Shown one piece after another: positions 34,486-42,165 of a stretch of DNA of 64,000 nt. The stretch covers positions 124,001 to 188,000 of the forward strand of contig NZ_BCQS01000011.1 in assembly GCF_001552195.1 (NCBI RefSeq). The letters run 5' to 3'. This DNA comes from Actinomadura latina NBRC 106108 (GTDB lineage: Bacteria; Actinomycetota; Actinomycetes; Streptosporangiales; Streptosporangiaceae). Numbering within the stretch: position 1 is the first letter of the stretch; each line of letters opens with the position of its first letter. The notes under the pieces were generated by a model. That model worked only from the letters and a program-made list of their open reading frames with translations. It had not been told where the DNA came from and did no database searches. The translations under genes and the position numbers were made by a program.

Positions 34486-34645
34486 AAAATGTCAGAGGCG
34501 CCCCCTAGCGTTGTCCATGTGACTTGGGCGACTCCTGGGAACAGGCGTCGAACCTGGTGGCTTGTAATGACGTACTTGGGGTATGTGACAACCGGTGGCA
34601 CCCGCACAGGAGCGGCCCACCGGGGTTAAAGGAAGGGGTGTTGGC

Positions 34646-34849
34646 ATGAGCGCAGCGACCGACACGTTCCATCTCTCCCACCCGCGGCTCGACGGGCCCG
34701 CTGAGCGGACCGTCGTGGAGCCGTGGCTCACCGGGCTTTCGCACGCGTCGCTGAACGCCTACGCCGAGACCGCGCCCGCGCTGGCGCCGGTCGAGGCCCT
34801 GCCCGTGCGGCAGCGGCCCGCCCGCCGGCGCATCGCCGTGGCAGCCTGA
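34646..34849 (+). CDS. Small hypothetical protein with strong ribosome site
   Basis: 67 residues, ATG 34646 preceded by AAAGGAAGGGG. The sequence is polar and proline/alanine rich (FHLSHPRLDGPAERTVVEPWLTGLSHASLNAYAETAPALAPVEALPV) with a basic end (RQRPARRRIAVAA). No membrane helix, signal peptide or family recognised. It stands alone between the ABC module and a methyltransferase, each with its own promoter region. It could be a regulatory or precursor peptide, but nothing in the sequence proves that. Confidence 0.5.
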   Translation: MSAATDTFHLSHPRLDGPAERTVVEPWLTGLSHASLNAYAETAPALAPVEALPVRQRPARRRIAVAA

Positions 34850-34928
34850 CAGACCGGCGAGAAGGGGATCGGGGTCCTGCCTCGATTCCCTTTTCTCATG
34901 CCCGTGCGTCTCATATATTGATACATAG

Positions 34929-34945
34929 TTCTCAAAGTATGAGAA
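34929..34945. promoter_or_regulatory. Operator-like palindrome before methyltransferase
   Basis: TTCTCA-AAGTA-TGAGAA, perfect 6-bp arms. A matching outer half, TCTCATA, lies at 34909-34915. The AT-rich TATATTGATACATAG between them could hold the -10 region. It lies 43 bases before the methyltransferase start, so a repressor bound here would block transcription. The regulator is not identified. Confidence 0.5.
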
Positions 34946-34987
34946 GCCGTCGTACGGTGGGATCACCGACGCAGAGAGGTGATCCCG

Positions 34988-35779
34988 ATGCCGGCCTACA
35001 CCCACGGCCACCATGAGACCGTCCTGAGTTCGCACCAGTGGCGGACGGCCGAGAACTCCGCCGCCTACCTGATCGAGCACCTGCGGCCGGGGCACGCCGT
35101 CCTGGACGTCGGCTGCGGCCCCGGCACGATCACCGCCGGCCTGGCCGGACGCGTCGCGCCGGGCCGGGTCGTCGCCGCCGACTCCGCCGAGACCGTCCTG
35201 GACGAGGCCCGCAAGAGCACCGCCGCCCTGGACAACGTCGAGTTCGCCGTCGCCGACGTCCACGCCCTGGACTTCCCCGACGCCACCTTCGACGTCGTCC
35301 ACGCCCACCAGGTGCTGCAGCACGTCACGGACCCCGTCCAGGCGCTGCGCGAGATGCGCCGCGTCGCCAAGCCCGGCGGGATCGTCGCCGCCCGCGACGC
35401 CGACTTCGGGACCATGATCTGGTATCCGGAGCCGCCCGCCATGGCCCCCTGGCTGCCGGTCTACTACCGGGTGGCCCGCGGCAACGGCGGCGAGCCCGAC
35501 GCCGGCCGCCGCCTGGTCTCCTGGGCCCGCGCCGCCGGCTTCACCGACGTCGCCGCGTCCGCCTCCGCCTGGTGCTACGCCACCCCGGAGGAACGTGAAT
35601 GGTGGAGCGAGTCCTGGGGCGGCCGCCTGATCAGATCATCCGTCGCCGACCAGGCCGTGGCGGGCGGGCATGCGACGCGCGAAGAACTGCGGCAGATCTA
35701 TGCGGGCTGGAAGGAGTGGGCCGCCGCCGAAGACGGCTGGTACTCGGTGACCCACGGCGAAATCCTGTGCCGCGCCTGA
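34988..35779 (+). CDS. SAM-dependent methyltransferase (UbiE/Methyltransf_11 type)
   Basis: 263 residues. Class I motifs: I AVLDVGCGPGTITAGLA, II VVAADSAETVLDEAR, post-I FAVADVHALDFPDATFDVVHAHQVLQHV, III MRRVAKPGGIVAARDADFG. The C-terminal cap (WYPEPPAMAPWLPVYYRV) matches a common actinobacterial subgroup acting on unknown small molecules. ATG 34988 follows GAGAGGTGAT. It is a single gene behind a palindromic operator. Confidence 0.88.
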   Translation: MPAYTHGHHETVLSSHQWRTAENSAAYLIEHLRPGHAVLDVGCGPGTITAGLAGRVAPGRVVAADSAETVLDEARKSTAALDNVEFAVADVHALDFPDATFDVVHAHQVLQHVTDPVQALREMRRVAKPGGIVAARDADFGTMIWYPEPPAMAPWLPVYYRVARGNGGEPDAGRRLVSWARAAGFTDVAASASAWCYATPEEREWWSESWGGRLIRSSVADQAVAGGHATREELRQIYAGWKEWAAAEDGWYSVTHGEILCRA

Positions 35780-35833
35780 CGAGGGACGATTCCATGGCTA
35801 AGGTGGCGTTCCTTCCTAGCCCGCGGAGATTCC

Positions 35834-36634
35834 GTGCCATCGCCCTTCGACACGACAGCACCCAACATCGCCCGTATCTATGACGCGATGCTCGGCGGCA
35901 AGGACAATTTCGCCGCCGACCGGGAGGCGGCCGACCGGCTGACCGAGCTGGAACCGCTCTCGCCCCTGTACGCGCGGGAGCACCGCCGGTACATCGGGCG
36001 GGCCGTGCGCTTGATGGCCGGGTACGGCGTACGCCAGTTCCTCGATATCGGCACGGGCCTGCCCACCATGGACAACGTCCACCAGATCGCCCAGCGGCAC
36101 GCGCCGGGCTCGCGCGTGGTCTACGTCGACAACGACGCGAACGTCTGCGCGCACGCCCGCGCGCTGCTGGCGGACGATCCGGGGGCCGTCGCTGTGGTCG
36201 AGGAGGACCTGCGCCGCCCGGAGCGGATCCTCGCCCACCCCGCCACCCGGCGGCTGATCGATTTCAGCGCGCCGCTCGGCATTCTGGTCACCGGTATTCT
36301 GCATTTCGTCCCGGACGCCGATGGCCCGTTCCGGTCACTCGGGATTCTGGCCGAGGCGCTGCCCTCCGGAAGCTATCTGGCCATTTCTCACATTACGGAC
36401 GAAGTCGTGCGGGAGTCGCGGCCGTCCGACAACAAGTCCGGCATGGAGGTGTTCGCGAGGAGCAACGCCCCCATGCATTGCCGCACCCGCGCCGACATCG
36501 CCCGCTTCCTGACCGGCCTGGAAATTCACAAACCGGGCATTGTGTGCATTTCGGAATGGCGGGCGCGGGGCCCGTCCCTCATCCGGGACGATCTGCGCGA
36601 CGTGTGGCTGGCGGCCGTGGCCCGCAAGCCCTGA
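35834..36634 (+). CDS. DUF574-type SAM-dependent methyltransferase
   Basis: 266 residues of the family once called DUF574 (Methyltransf_19), expanded in sporulating actinomycetes and of unknown substrate. Hallmarks: TTAPNIARIYDAMLGGKDNFAADREAAD at the N-terminus, GVRQFLDIGTGLPTMDNVHQIAQ (SAM motif), VVYVDNDANVCAHARALL, and GILVTGILHFVPD. The length is normal. GTG 35834 has GGAG upstream. It lies 55 bases after the other methyltransferase on the same strand. Confidence 0.92.
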   Translation: MPSPFDTTAPNIARIYDAMLGGKDNFAADREAADRLTELEPLSPLYAREHRRYIGRAVRLMAGYGVRQFLDIGTGLPTMDNVHQIAQRHAPGSRVVYVDNDANVCAHARALLADDPGAVAVVEEDLRRPERILAHPATRRLIDFSAPLGILVTGILHFVPDADGPFRSLGILAEALPSGSYLAISHITDEVVRESRPSDNKSGMEVFARSNAPMHCRTRADIARFLTGLEIHKPGIVCISEWRARGPSLIRDDLRDVWLAAVARKP

Positions 36635-37816
36635 TCAGCGCGCCCCGGCCGTCATGGGGAGTGAAGTGAAGCCGCGGACGTAGGCCGTGTGCGGGCGGCG
36701 GGCCGCGGACGGGTCGAGGTCGAAGCCGGTGAGGCGGGCCACCATCTCCTCCAGGACGACCCGCGCCTCCAGCCGGGCCAGGGACGCGCCGAGGCAGTAG
36801 TGCGGGCCGCTGCCGAACGTGACCATCTGGGAGGTGTCCCGGTCGAGGTCGTACTCCTCGGGGCGGTCGAAGACGCGCGGGTCGCGGTTGGCCGCGCCGG
36901 GGAGCAGGACGATCCGGGCTCCGGCGGGCAGCGGGACGCCGTGCAGTTCGATGTCCTCGGTGAGCGTCCGCAGCTGGAGCGGGGCGGCGGTGTCGTAGCG
37001 CAGCGTCTCCTCGATCCAGTCGGGGATCCGGCCCGCGAACGCCTTGGCCCGCTGCGCGGGGTGGCGCCACGCCCAGTACCAGGCGTTGCCGATGAGGTTG
37101 GTCGTGGTCTCGTTGCCCGCGCCGGCCAGCAGGTGCAGGAACGCGATGATCTCGTCGTCGGTCAGCGGCTCCTCGTCCACGGCGGCGTCCAGCAGCGCGG
37201 ACGCGAGGTCGTCGCGCCGCCGGCGGCGCCGGTCGGCGACGATCTCCGCGAAGTGCCCGACCAGCTCCAGCAGGGCCGCGATGCCCTCCGGGCCGATCTC
37301 GTGCGTCCCCGGTTCGCGGTGCAGCGCGGTGTCCGCCAGGCGGCGGATCTCGGCGCGGTCCGAGACGGGGACGCCTACCAGTTCGGCGATGACGTCGGTG
37401 GGCACGCGTGCGGCGATCCCGGTGACGAGATCGAACTCGCCGAGCTCCAGGGCCGCCTCGACATGCTGCCGGGCGATCACGCGGATGCGCGGCTCCAGCT
37501 CCGCGATCCGCCGGGGGGTGAACGCGCGCGACACCAGCCTGCGCATCCGCGTATGCCGGGGCGGGTCCATCGCGATGAACGACAGGGCCTCCTGCGCCTG
37601 CGGCCCCCAGGAGCGGCGCTCCAGCAGCGGCCCGTTCGCGCTGGAGAACCGGGCCGCGTCGCGGAAGGCCGCCACGACGTCGGCGTGGCGCGACAGGGCC
37701 CAGAAGTCCAGTTCCTCGTTGCGGTAGACGGGCGCCTCGTCCCGCAGCCGCGCGTACACCGGGTACGGGTCCGCGTCGACCTGATGGAAGTCGTACGGAT
37801 TGAACTCCACGCCCAC
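36635..37816 (-). CDS. Cytochrome P450
   Basis: 393 residues, bacterial class I type. I-helix LLAGAGNETTTN (229-240) with the oxygen-activating E-T, ExxR at E270-R273 (EETLR), and the heme loop FGSGPHYCLG with C341. The substrate is unknown; it needs external ferredoxin and reductase, neither of which is nearby. GTG 37816 is chosen because GGGAGG lies about 8 bases upstream; longer starts lack similarity. It converges on the DUF574 gene, with touching stops, and is divergent from nothing but downstream of the acetolactate synthase gene on the same strand. Confidence 0.93.
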   Translation of the reverse strand: MGVEFNPYDFHQVDADPYPVYARLRDEAPVYRNEELDFWALSRHADVVAAFRDAARFSSANGPLLERRSWGPQAQEALSFIAMDPPRHTRMRRLVSRAFTPRRIAELEPRIRVIARQHVEAALELGEFDLVTGIAARVPTDVIAELVGVPVSDRAEIRRLADTALHREPGTHEIGPEGIAALLELVGHFAEIVADRRRRRRDDLASALLDAAVDEEPLTDDEIIAFLHLLAGAGNETTTNLIGNAWYWAWRHPAQRAKAFAGRIPDWIEETLRYDTAAPLQLRTLTEDIELHGVPLPAGARIVLLPGAANRDPRVFDRPEEYDLDRDTSQMVTFGSGPHYCLGASLARLEARVVLEEMVARLTGFDLDPSAARRPHTAYVRGFTSLPMTAGAR

Positions 37817-37961
37817 CGCCGGGCCTCCCTGCCGCGTCCCTGCCCTGTCCCGCCGTGCCCGGTCCCCGCCGTGCCGACGATCCGTCCCCAGCTTCGCCCG
37901 GATGGTCCCGCGATGACAGACCAAGATCGGCTGGGGCCGGAAGCGGCCACTTACCGCGCGG

Positions 37962-39671
37962 CTAGAAGGGGTCGGTCAGTTCGCCCAGCTTGTCGGTCAG
38001 CCGCAGGTTGTGGGAGTAGTCGACGGGGACGGTGACGACGGAGACGGCGTCCTCGGCCAGGGCCTTGCGGAGGGTGGGGAGCAGCTCGTCGGCGCTGTCC
38101 ACGCGGTAGCCGCGGGCGCCGAAGCTCTCCGCGTACTTCACGAAGTCGGGATTGCCGAACCTGATGTTGGAGCTCGCGCCGAGGTCGAGGTCCATCTTCC
38201 ACCCGATCAGGCCGTAGGCGGAGTCGTCCCAGATCAGGACGGTGATCGGGATGTTCTCGCGGACGGCCGTCTCCAGTTCCTGGCTGTTCATCAGGAACGC
38301 GCCGTCGCCCGTCGCGGCGAGGACGGCGCGGTCGGGACGCGCGAGCTTCGCGGCGATCGCGCCCGGCACGGAGAAGCCCATGGACGACAGGCCGTTGGAG
38401 ACGATCAGCGTGTTCGGCTCGTAGGTCGGATACATGCGGGCCATCCACATCTTCACCGCGCCGGTGTCGGCGAGGACGATGTCGCTGCGCCCCATGGCGG
38501 CGCGGATGTCGGCGACGATGCGGCGAGGCGAGAGCGGATGCCCGTCCTCGGTGGCGCCCTCGGCGAGCTCCTCGCGCAGCATCTCGCGGATCCGGCGCCC
38601 CGTCGGGCGGAGCTCGTCCGTTGATTGGTGGTGGGTGGGGGCTGGAGGACGGTCGGTTCCGTCGACGTCGAAGCGGCGGTGGACGGAGCCCGCGAGCGCC
38701 TGCAGGGTCCGCGAGATGTCGCCCTGGACGCCGACCGCGACCGGGTAGTGGTCGTCGACCTCCGCGGGGAACTGGTGGATGTGGATGATCTCCTTGTCCG
38801 CCGCCGGGTTGATCTTGACGGGGTCGAACTCCTGCAGCTCGTACCCGACGGTGATCAGGACGTCCGCCTCGTCGAAACCGAAGTTGACGTAGTCGTGCCG
38901 CATGAAGCCGACGGCGCCGAGGGCGTTGCGGTGGTCGTCGGGGAAGACGCCCTTGCCGTTGAACGTGGTCGCGACCGGCAGGCCGAGCCGCTCGGAGAAG
39001 GAGATCAGCGCGTCGCTCGCGCCCGCGCGGGTCGCGCCGTGCCCGGCGAGGACGATCGGCCGCCGGGCGAGGGCGAGCACGTCGGCGGCGCGGGCGATCT
39101 GGGACGGCGACGGCTCCTGCGTCCGGACGATGTTCAGCGGCAGCGGCGCGAGGTCGGGGGAGACCTTCGCCGACTCGACGTCCTCCGGAATGGCCAGGTA
39201 GACGGCGCCGGGACGTTCGGTCTGCGCGGTCTTGAACGCCTTGCGCACCATCTCGGGCAGCGCCTCGGCGCGCGGCGCCAGCTCCGACCACTTGGTGATC
39301 GGGCGGAACAGCGAGACGAGGTCGATGACCTGGTGCGACTCCTTGTAGATGCGGTCGAGGCCGACCTGCGCGGAGATCGCGACGACGGGCGTGCTGTTGG
39401 TGGTGGCGTCGGCGACGCCGAGCTGCAGGTTGATCGCGCCGGGGCCGAGCGTCGCGGACGCCACGCCGGCGCGGCCGGTGAGGCGGCCGTAGATCTCGGC
39501 CATGAACGCCGCGCCCTGCTCGTGCCGGACGAGGATGTAGCGGATCGGGGAGTCGTTCAGGGCATGGACGAAATGGATGTTCTCCTCGCCCGGGATCCCG
39601 AAGACGTACTCGACGCCCTCCGCCTCAAGGGTCCTGACGAGCAGGCGGGCGGCGTCTTGCTGCGTGGACAT
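37962..39671 (-). CDS. Acetolactate synthase large subunit-like TPP enzyme (with repeat insert)
   Basis: 569 residues. PYR domain VEYVFGIPGEENIHFVHAL with the catalytic-glutamate region ILVRHEQGAAFMAE, LGPGAINLQLGVADATTNSTPVVAISAQV, then a central domain, and the TPP domain SNGLSSMGFSVPGAIAAKLA with the metal motif GDGAFLMNSQELETAV. This layout fits AlsS/IlvB-like enzymes making acetolactate from pyruvate. No ilvN-like small subunit follows, favouring a catabolic-type or specialised enzyme. Residues ~340-353 (DRPPAPTHHQSTDE) are encoded by copy B of the 40-bp repeat, in the linker between central and TPP domains, where extra length is tolerated. ATG 39671 is chosen; ATG 39683 is possible. Confidence 0.85.
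   Translation of the reverse strand: MSTQQDAARLLVRTLEAEGVEYVFGIPGEENIHFVHALNDSPIRYILVRHEQGAAFMAEIYGRLTGRAGVASATLGPGAINLQLGVADATTNSTPVVAISAQVGLDRIYKESHQVIDLVSLFRPITKWSELAPRAEALPEMVRKAFKTAQTERPGAVYLAIPEDVESAKVSPDLAPLPLNIVRTQEPSPSQIARAADVLALARRPIVLAGHGATRAGASDALISFSERLGLPVATTFNGKGVFPDDHRNALGAVGFMRHDYVNFGFDEADVLITVGYELQEFDPVKINPAADKEIIHIHQFPAEVDDHYPVAVGVQGDISRTLQALAGSVHRRFDVDGTDRPPAPTHHQSTDELRPTGRRIREMLREELAEGATEDGHPLSPRRIVADIRAAMGRSDIVLADTGAVKMWMARMYPTYEPNTLIVSNGLSSMGFSVPGAIAAKLARPDRAVLAATGDGAFLMNSQELETAVRENIPITVLIWDDSAYGLIGWKMDLDLGASSNIRFGNPDFVKYAESFGARGYRVDSADELLPTLRKALAEDAVSVVTVPVDYSHNLRLTDKLGELTDPF
38613..38652 (+). repeat. 40-bp dispersed G-rich repeat, copy B (in acetolactate synthase gene)
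   Basis: Same orientation and length as 21740-21779, 36 of 40 identical, no gaps. It is read on the complementary strand in a different frame from copy A (RPPAPTHHQSTDE here, PSSSPHPPPINRR there), with no stop in either. The position is a predicted inter-domain linker. Confidence 0.8.
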
Positions 39672-39794
39672 CGTGTGTCCCATCTCCAGTCGCGTATCTC
39701 TGGGTGCCTTTGGTGCAGCACCCGGAGCGGTACCCCGATTCCTCGCCGCGATGTGGAGTCGATCTCAGTTGGCCGACCATGAACCGCGGGGTTC

Positions 39795-40814
39795 TCAGGA
39801 GTCGGCGAGATCCTTGATGGCGCGGAGGGTCGGTTCGTCCCTCACTCCGGCGATCAGCAGGGTGGTGACGGGGCTGTCGCGCCACAGCTGGAGCCGCTCC
39901 TTGATCCGGCCGATCGGGCCGAGCAGGGAGATCGCGTCGGCCAGCCCGTCCGGGACCGCCTTGATCGCTTCGTCGCGGCGGCCGGACAGGAACAGCTCCT
40001 GGACGCGCTCGGCCTGCTCCGCGTAGCCGAGCCGGCCGATCAGGTCGAGGTGGAAGTTGCGGTCCTTGGCGCCCATCCCGCCGATGTAGAAGGCGAGCGG
40101 GATCTTGGCGAACTCCAGCGCGGACGCGAGGTCGTCGGTGACGATCGTGGTGACGGTCGCGGCGATCTCGAAGCCGTCCGGGCGGTTCGCGAGCGATGCG
40201 CCGAAGACCTGGTCGATCTGCTCCGGGTCGACGAACAGCGGCAGCCAGCCCTGCGCGACCTCGGTCGACAGCGCGACGTTCTTCGGGCCCTCCGCGCCGA
40301 GGTAGACGGGGATGTCGGGCCGGACGGGGTGGGCGATCGACTTGAGCGGCTTGCCGAGGCCCGCCCCGCCGGGGTAGGGGAGCGGGTAGTGCGGGCCCTC
40401 GCTGGTCACCGGGGCCTCGCGGCGCCACACCTGCCGGACGATGTCGAGGTACTCGCGGGTGCGGGCGAGCGGCTTCGGGAACGGCTGCCCGTACCAGCCC
40501 TCGACGACCTGGGGGCCGGACGCGCCGAGCCCCAGGATCACCCGCCCGCCGGACAGCGCGTCCAGGGTGAGCGCGTGCATGGCGGTGGCCGCCGGGGTGC
40601 GCGCCGACAGCTGGACGACGGCGGTGCCGAGTTTGATCCGGGACGTGCGAGCGGCGTACCAGGTCAGCGGGGTGAACGCGTCCGAGCCGTACGCCTCGGC
40701 GGTGAACACCGAGTCGTAGCCGCAGCGCTCGGCGGCCAGCACCGTCTCGGTCTGGTCGTCGGGGTCGCGCTGCCAGTAGCCGACGTTGATGCCGAGCTTG
40801 AGTTCCGCGGTCAC
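39795..40814 (-). CDS. LLM-class F420-dependent oxidoreductase
   Basis: 339 residues of the luciferase-like (bacterial luciferase/F420) barrel. Family blocks: KLGINVGYWQRDPDDQTETVLAAERCGYDSVFTAEAYGSDAF, IKLGTAVVQLSARTPAATAMHALTLDALSGGRVILGLGASGPQVVEGWYG, and IPVYLGAEGPKNVALSTEVAQGWLPLF. Such enzymes use reduced F420 to reduce or oxidise aldehydes, ketones or steroid-like compounds. GTG 40814 follows GGAGGG. A KstR-type operator lies about 30 bases upstream, suggesting a role in sterol or long side-chain catabolism. It precedes the acetolactate synthase gene by 123 bases on the same strand. Confidence 0.9.
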   Translation of the reverse strand: MTAELKLGINVGYWQRDPDDQTETVLAAERCGYDSVFTAEAYGSDAFTPLTWYAARTSRIKLGTAVVQLSARTPAATAMHALTLDALSGGRVILGLGASGPQVVEGWYGQPFPKPLARTREYLDIVRQVWRREAPVTSEGPHYPLPYPGGAGLGKPLKSIAHPVRPDIPVYLGAEGPKNVALSTEVAQGWLPLFVDPEQIDQVFGASLANRPDGFEIAATVTTIVTDDLASALEFAKIPLAFYIGGMGAKDRNFHLDLIGRLGYAEQAERVQELFLSGRRDEAIKAVPDGLADAISLLGPIGRIKERLQLWRDSPVTTLLIAGVRDEPTLRAIKDLADS

Positions 40815-40845
40815 GTTGCACCCTCCGGTTGTCGACGACGGCGAT

Positions 40846-40863
40846 ACTAGAACACGTTCTAGT
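40846..40863. promoter_or_regulatory. KstR-type operator
   Basis: ACTAGAAC-AC-GTTCTAGT, perfect 8-bp arms. The core TAGAACACGTTCTA (40848-40861) fits exactly the TnnAACnnGTTnnA motif of KstR, the TetR-family repressor of cholesterol catabolism in mycolic-acid actinobacteria. It lies 31 bases from the start of the F420 oxidoreductase gene. No kstR gene is in the window. Confidence 0.65.
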
Positions 40864-40931
40864 TTCCCGGAAGGGGCGGGCCGGGCACGACCGGGGGCCG
40901 CGGCGTGGTCCGCCGCGGCCCCCGCTCGCCG

Positions 40932-41132
40932 CTAACTCTCCTTGATGGCGTCCAGCAGGCCCTGCCAGGCGGACGGCGTCAGCACCAGCGCCGGCCCGGC
41001 GGGGTCCTTGGAGTCGCGGACCGCATGGAGGTCGCTGGACAGGGGTGCCACCTCGACGCACTGGTCGCCGCTTCCGCTGCGGGACGACTTGCGCCATATG
41101 GCACCGGTGAGTTCGCGCTGCAGGTTGGTCAC
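40932..41132 (-). CDS. DUF397 domain protein (BldB-like small partner)
   Basis: 66 residues, one DUF397 domain: LTGAIWRKSSRSGSGDQCVEVAPLSSDLHAVRDSKDPAGPALVLTPSAWQGLL. Such small acidic proteins accompany WhiJ-type HTH regulators in sporulating actinomycetes; BldB and AbaA family members are examples. GTG 41132 overlaps the HTH stop by three bases, so translation is coupled. Confidence 0.92.
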   Translation of the reverse strand: MTNLQRELTGAIWRKSSRSGSGDQCVEVAPLSSDLHAVRDSKDPAGPALVLTPSAWQGLLDAIKES

Positions 41133-41974
41133 AGGCTGCTCCTTGCTGCCTCGGCGATGAGGTGCGCGGAATCCTCGGGGGACAGGGCGGCCGCCTCGAT
41201 CCGATCGAAGCGGTCCCTATGTTTTGCTATTGCCTCTGCACTCTCAAGGTAAACGTCACCCATGGTGCCCTCTACGTAGGCGATATCGGGGTCTGCGGGG
41301 TCGGGATACGACAATATGGTGAAACGTCCGTCAAGGCCCGCATGCGCCGCTGCTGTATATGGAAGTACCTGGATCGCTACGGATGGGCGGTTCCTCGCGG
41401 CGTCCGCGAGGGCCTCCAGTTGGCCGCGCATCACGTCCGCGCCGCCGATCGGGCGGTGCAGCACCGCCTCGTCGAAGATGACGTGCAGCCGCGGCGCGTC
41501 CGTGCGGTCCAGCAGCGCCTGCCTGATCTTCCGGGCGGCGATGCGCCGCTCGATGTCCTCCTGGGCGGGCAGCAGCCGGCCCGCCGTGATCACGGCGCGG
41601 GAGTACGGCTCGGTCTGCAGCAGCCCGTGGACGAGCTGGGGGTCCCAGGTGCGGATGTGGGACGCCTCGTCCTCCAGCGCGACGTAGCTGCCGGCGAAGA
41701 CGTCCTGGTAGGCCGTCCACCAGCCGCGCTGGCCGGCCTGCCGGGCGAGGGTGATGAGCGCGTCGCGGTCCGGGCTGGGGACGCCGTAGAGATCGAGGAT
41801 GTCGGCGATGTCGCCGGGCTTCGGGCGGGTCTGGCTGGTCTCGAGGCGGGAGACGGTGGCTCGCGACCAGTCCAGCCGGTCCGCCACCTCCTGCAGGGTC
41901 AGGCCCTGCTCCTCGCGCAGTTTGCGGAGCTCCCGGGCTAGGCGGCGGCCACGGACGGTGGGGCGGTAGGTCAT
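41129..41974 (-). CDS. HTH (XRE) regulator with DUF5753 domain, WhiJ-like
   Basis: 281 residues. The N-terminal helix-turn-helix is RELRKLREEQGLTLQEVADRLDWSRATVSRLETSQTRPKPGDI. The long C-terminal DUF5753 domain carries VHGLLQTEPYSRAVITAG, RRIAARKIRQALL, VIFDEAVLHRPIGG, VLPYTAAAHAGLDGRFTILSYP and VYLES. ATG 41974. Together with the DUF397 gene and the divergent ATPase gene it forms the three-part set known from Streptomyces, where WhiJ-like proteins repress development and the DUF397 partner relieves repression. Its ligand is unknown. Confidence 0.93.
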   Translation of the reverse strand: MTYRPTVRGRRLARELRKLREEQGLTLQEVADRLDWSRATVSRLETSQTRPKPGDIADILDLYGVPSPDRDALITLARQAGQRGWWTAYQDVFAGSYVALEDEASHIRTWDPQLVHGLLQTEPYSRAVITAGRLLPAQEDIERRIAARKIRQALLDRTDAPRLHVIFDEAVLHRPIGGADVMRGQLEALADAARNRPSVAIQVLPYTAAAHAGLDGRFTILSYPDPADPDIAYVEGTMGDVYLESAEAIAKHRDRFDRIEAAALSPEDSAHLIAEAARSSL

Positions 41975-42068
41975 GGGAGTGGAGTCTTGCGACTCTTGAC
42001 GCGCGTCACAACGAGATTGACGAACCCCGCAGGAAGGGCTGGGGAATTCCGCGAAGACGGTTGCGATC

Positions 42069-42081
42069 GTGAGAATCTCAC
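42069..42081. promoter_or_regulatory. Palindrome in the HTH/ATPase divergent promoter
   Basis: GTGAGA-A-TCTCAC, perfect 6-bp arms around one base, in the 191-base gap between the divergent HTH and ATPase genes. It is a candidate operator for the HTH regulator. Confidence 0.45.
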
Positions 42082-42165
42082 GAGAGTCTTGGATGCGTGA
42101 CCGTCTGAGGACCCACAGTGACGGGTGGGCGGTCGCGACCGGGCACGTAGACCGCGGGAGGACCC

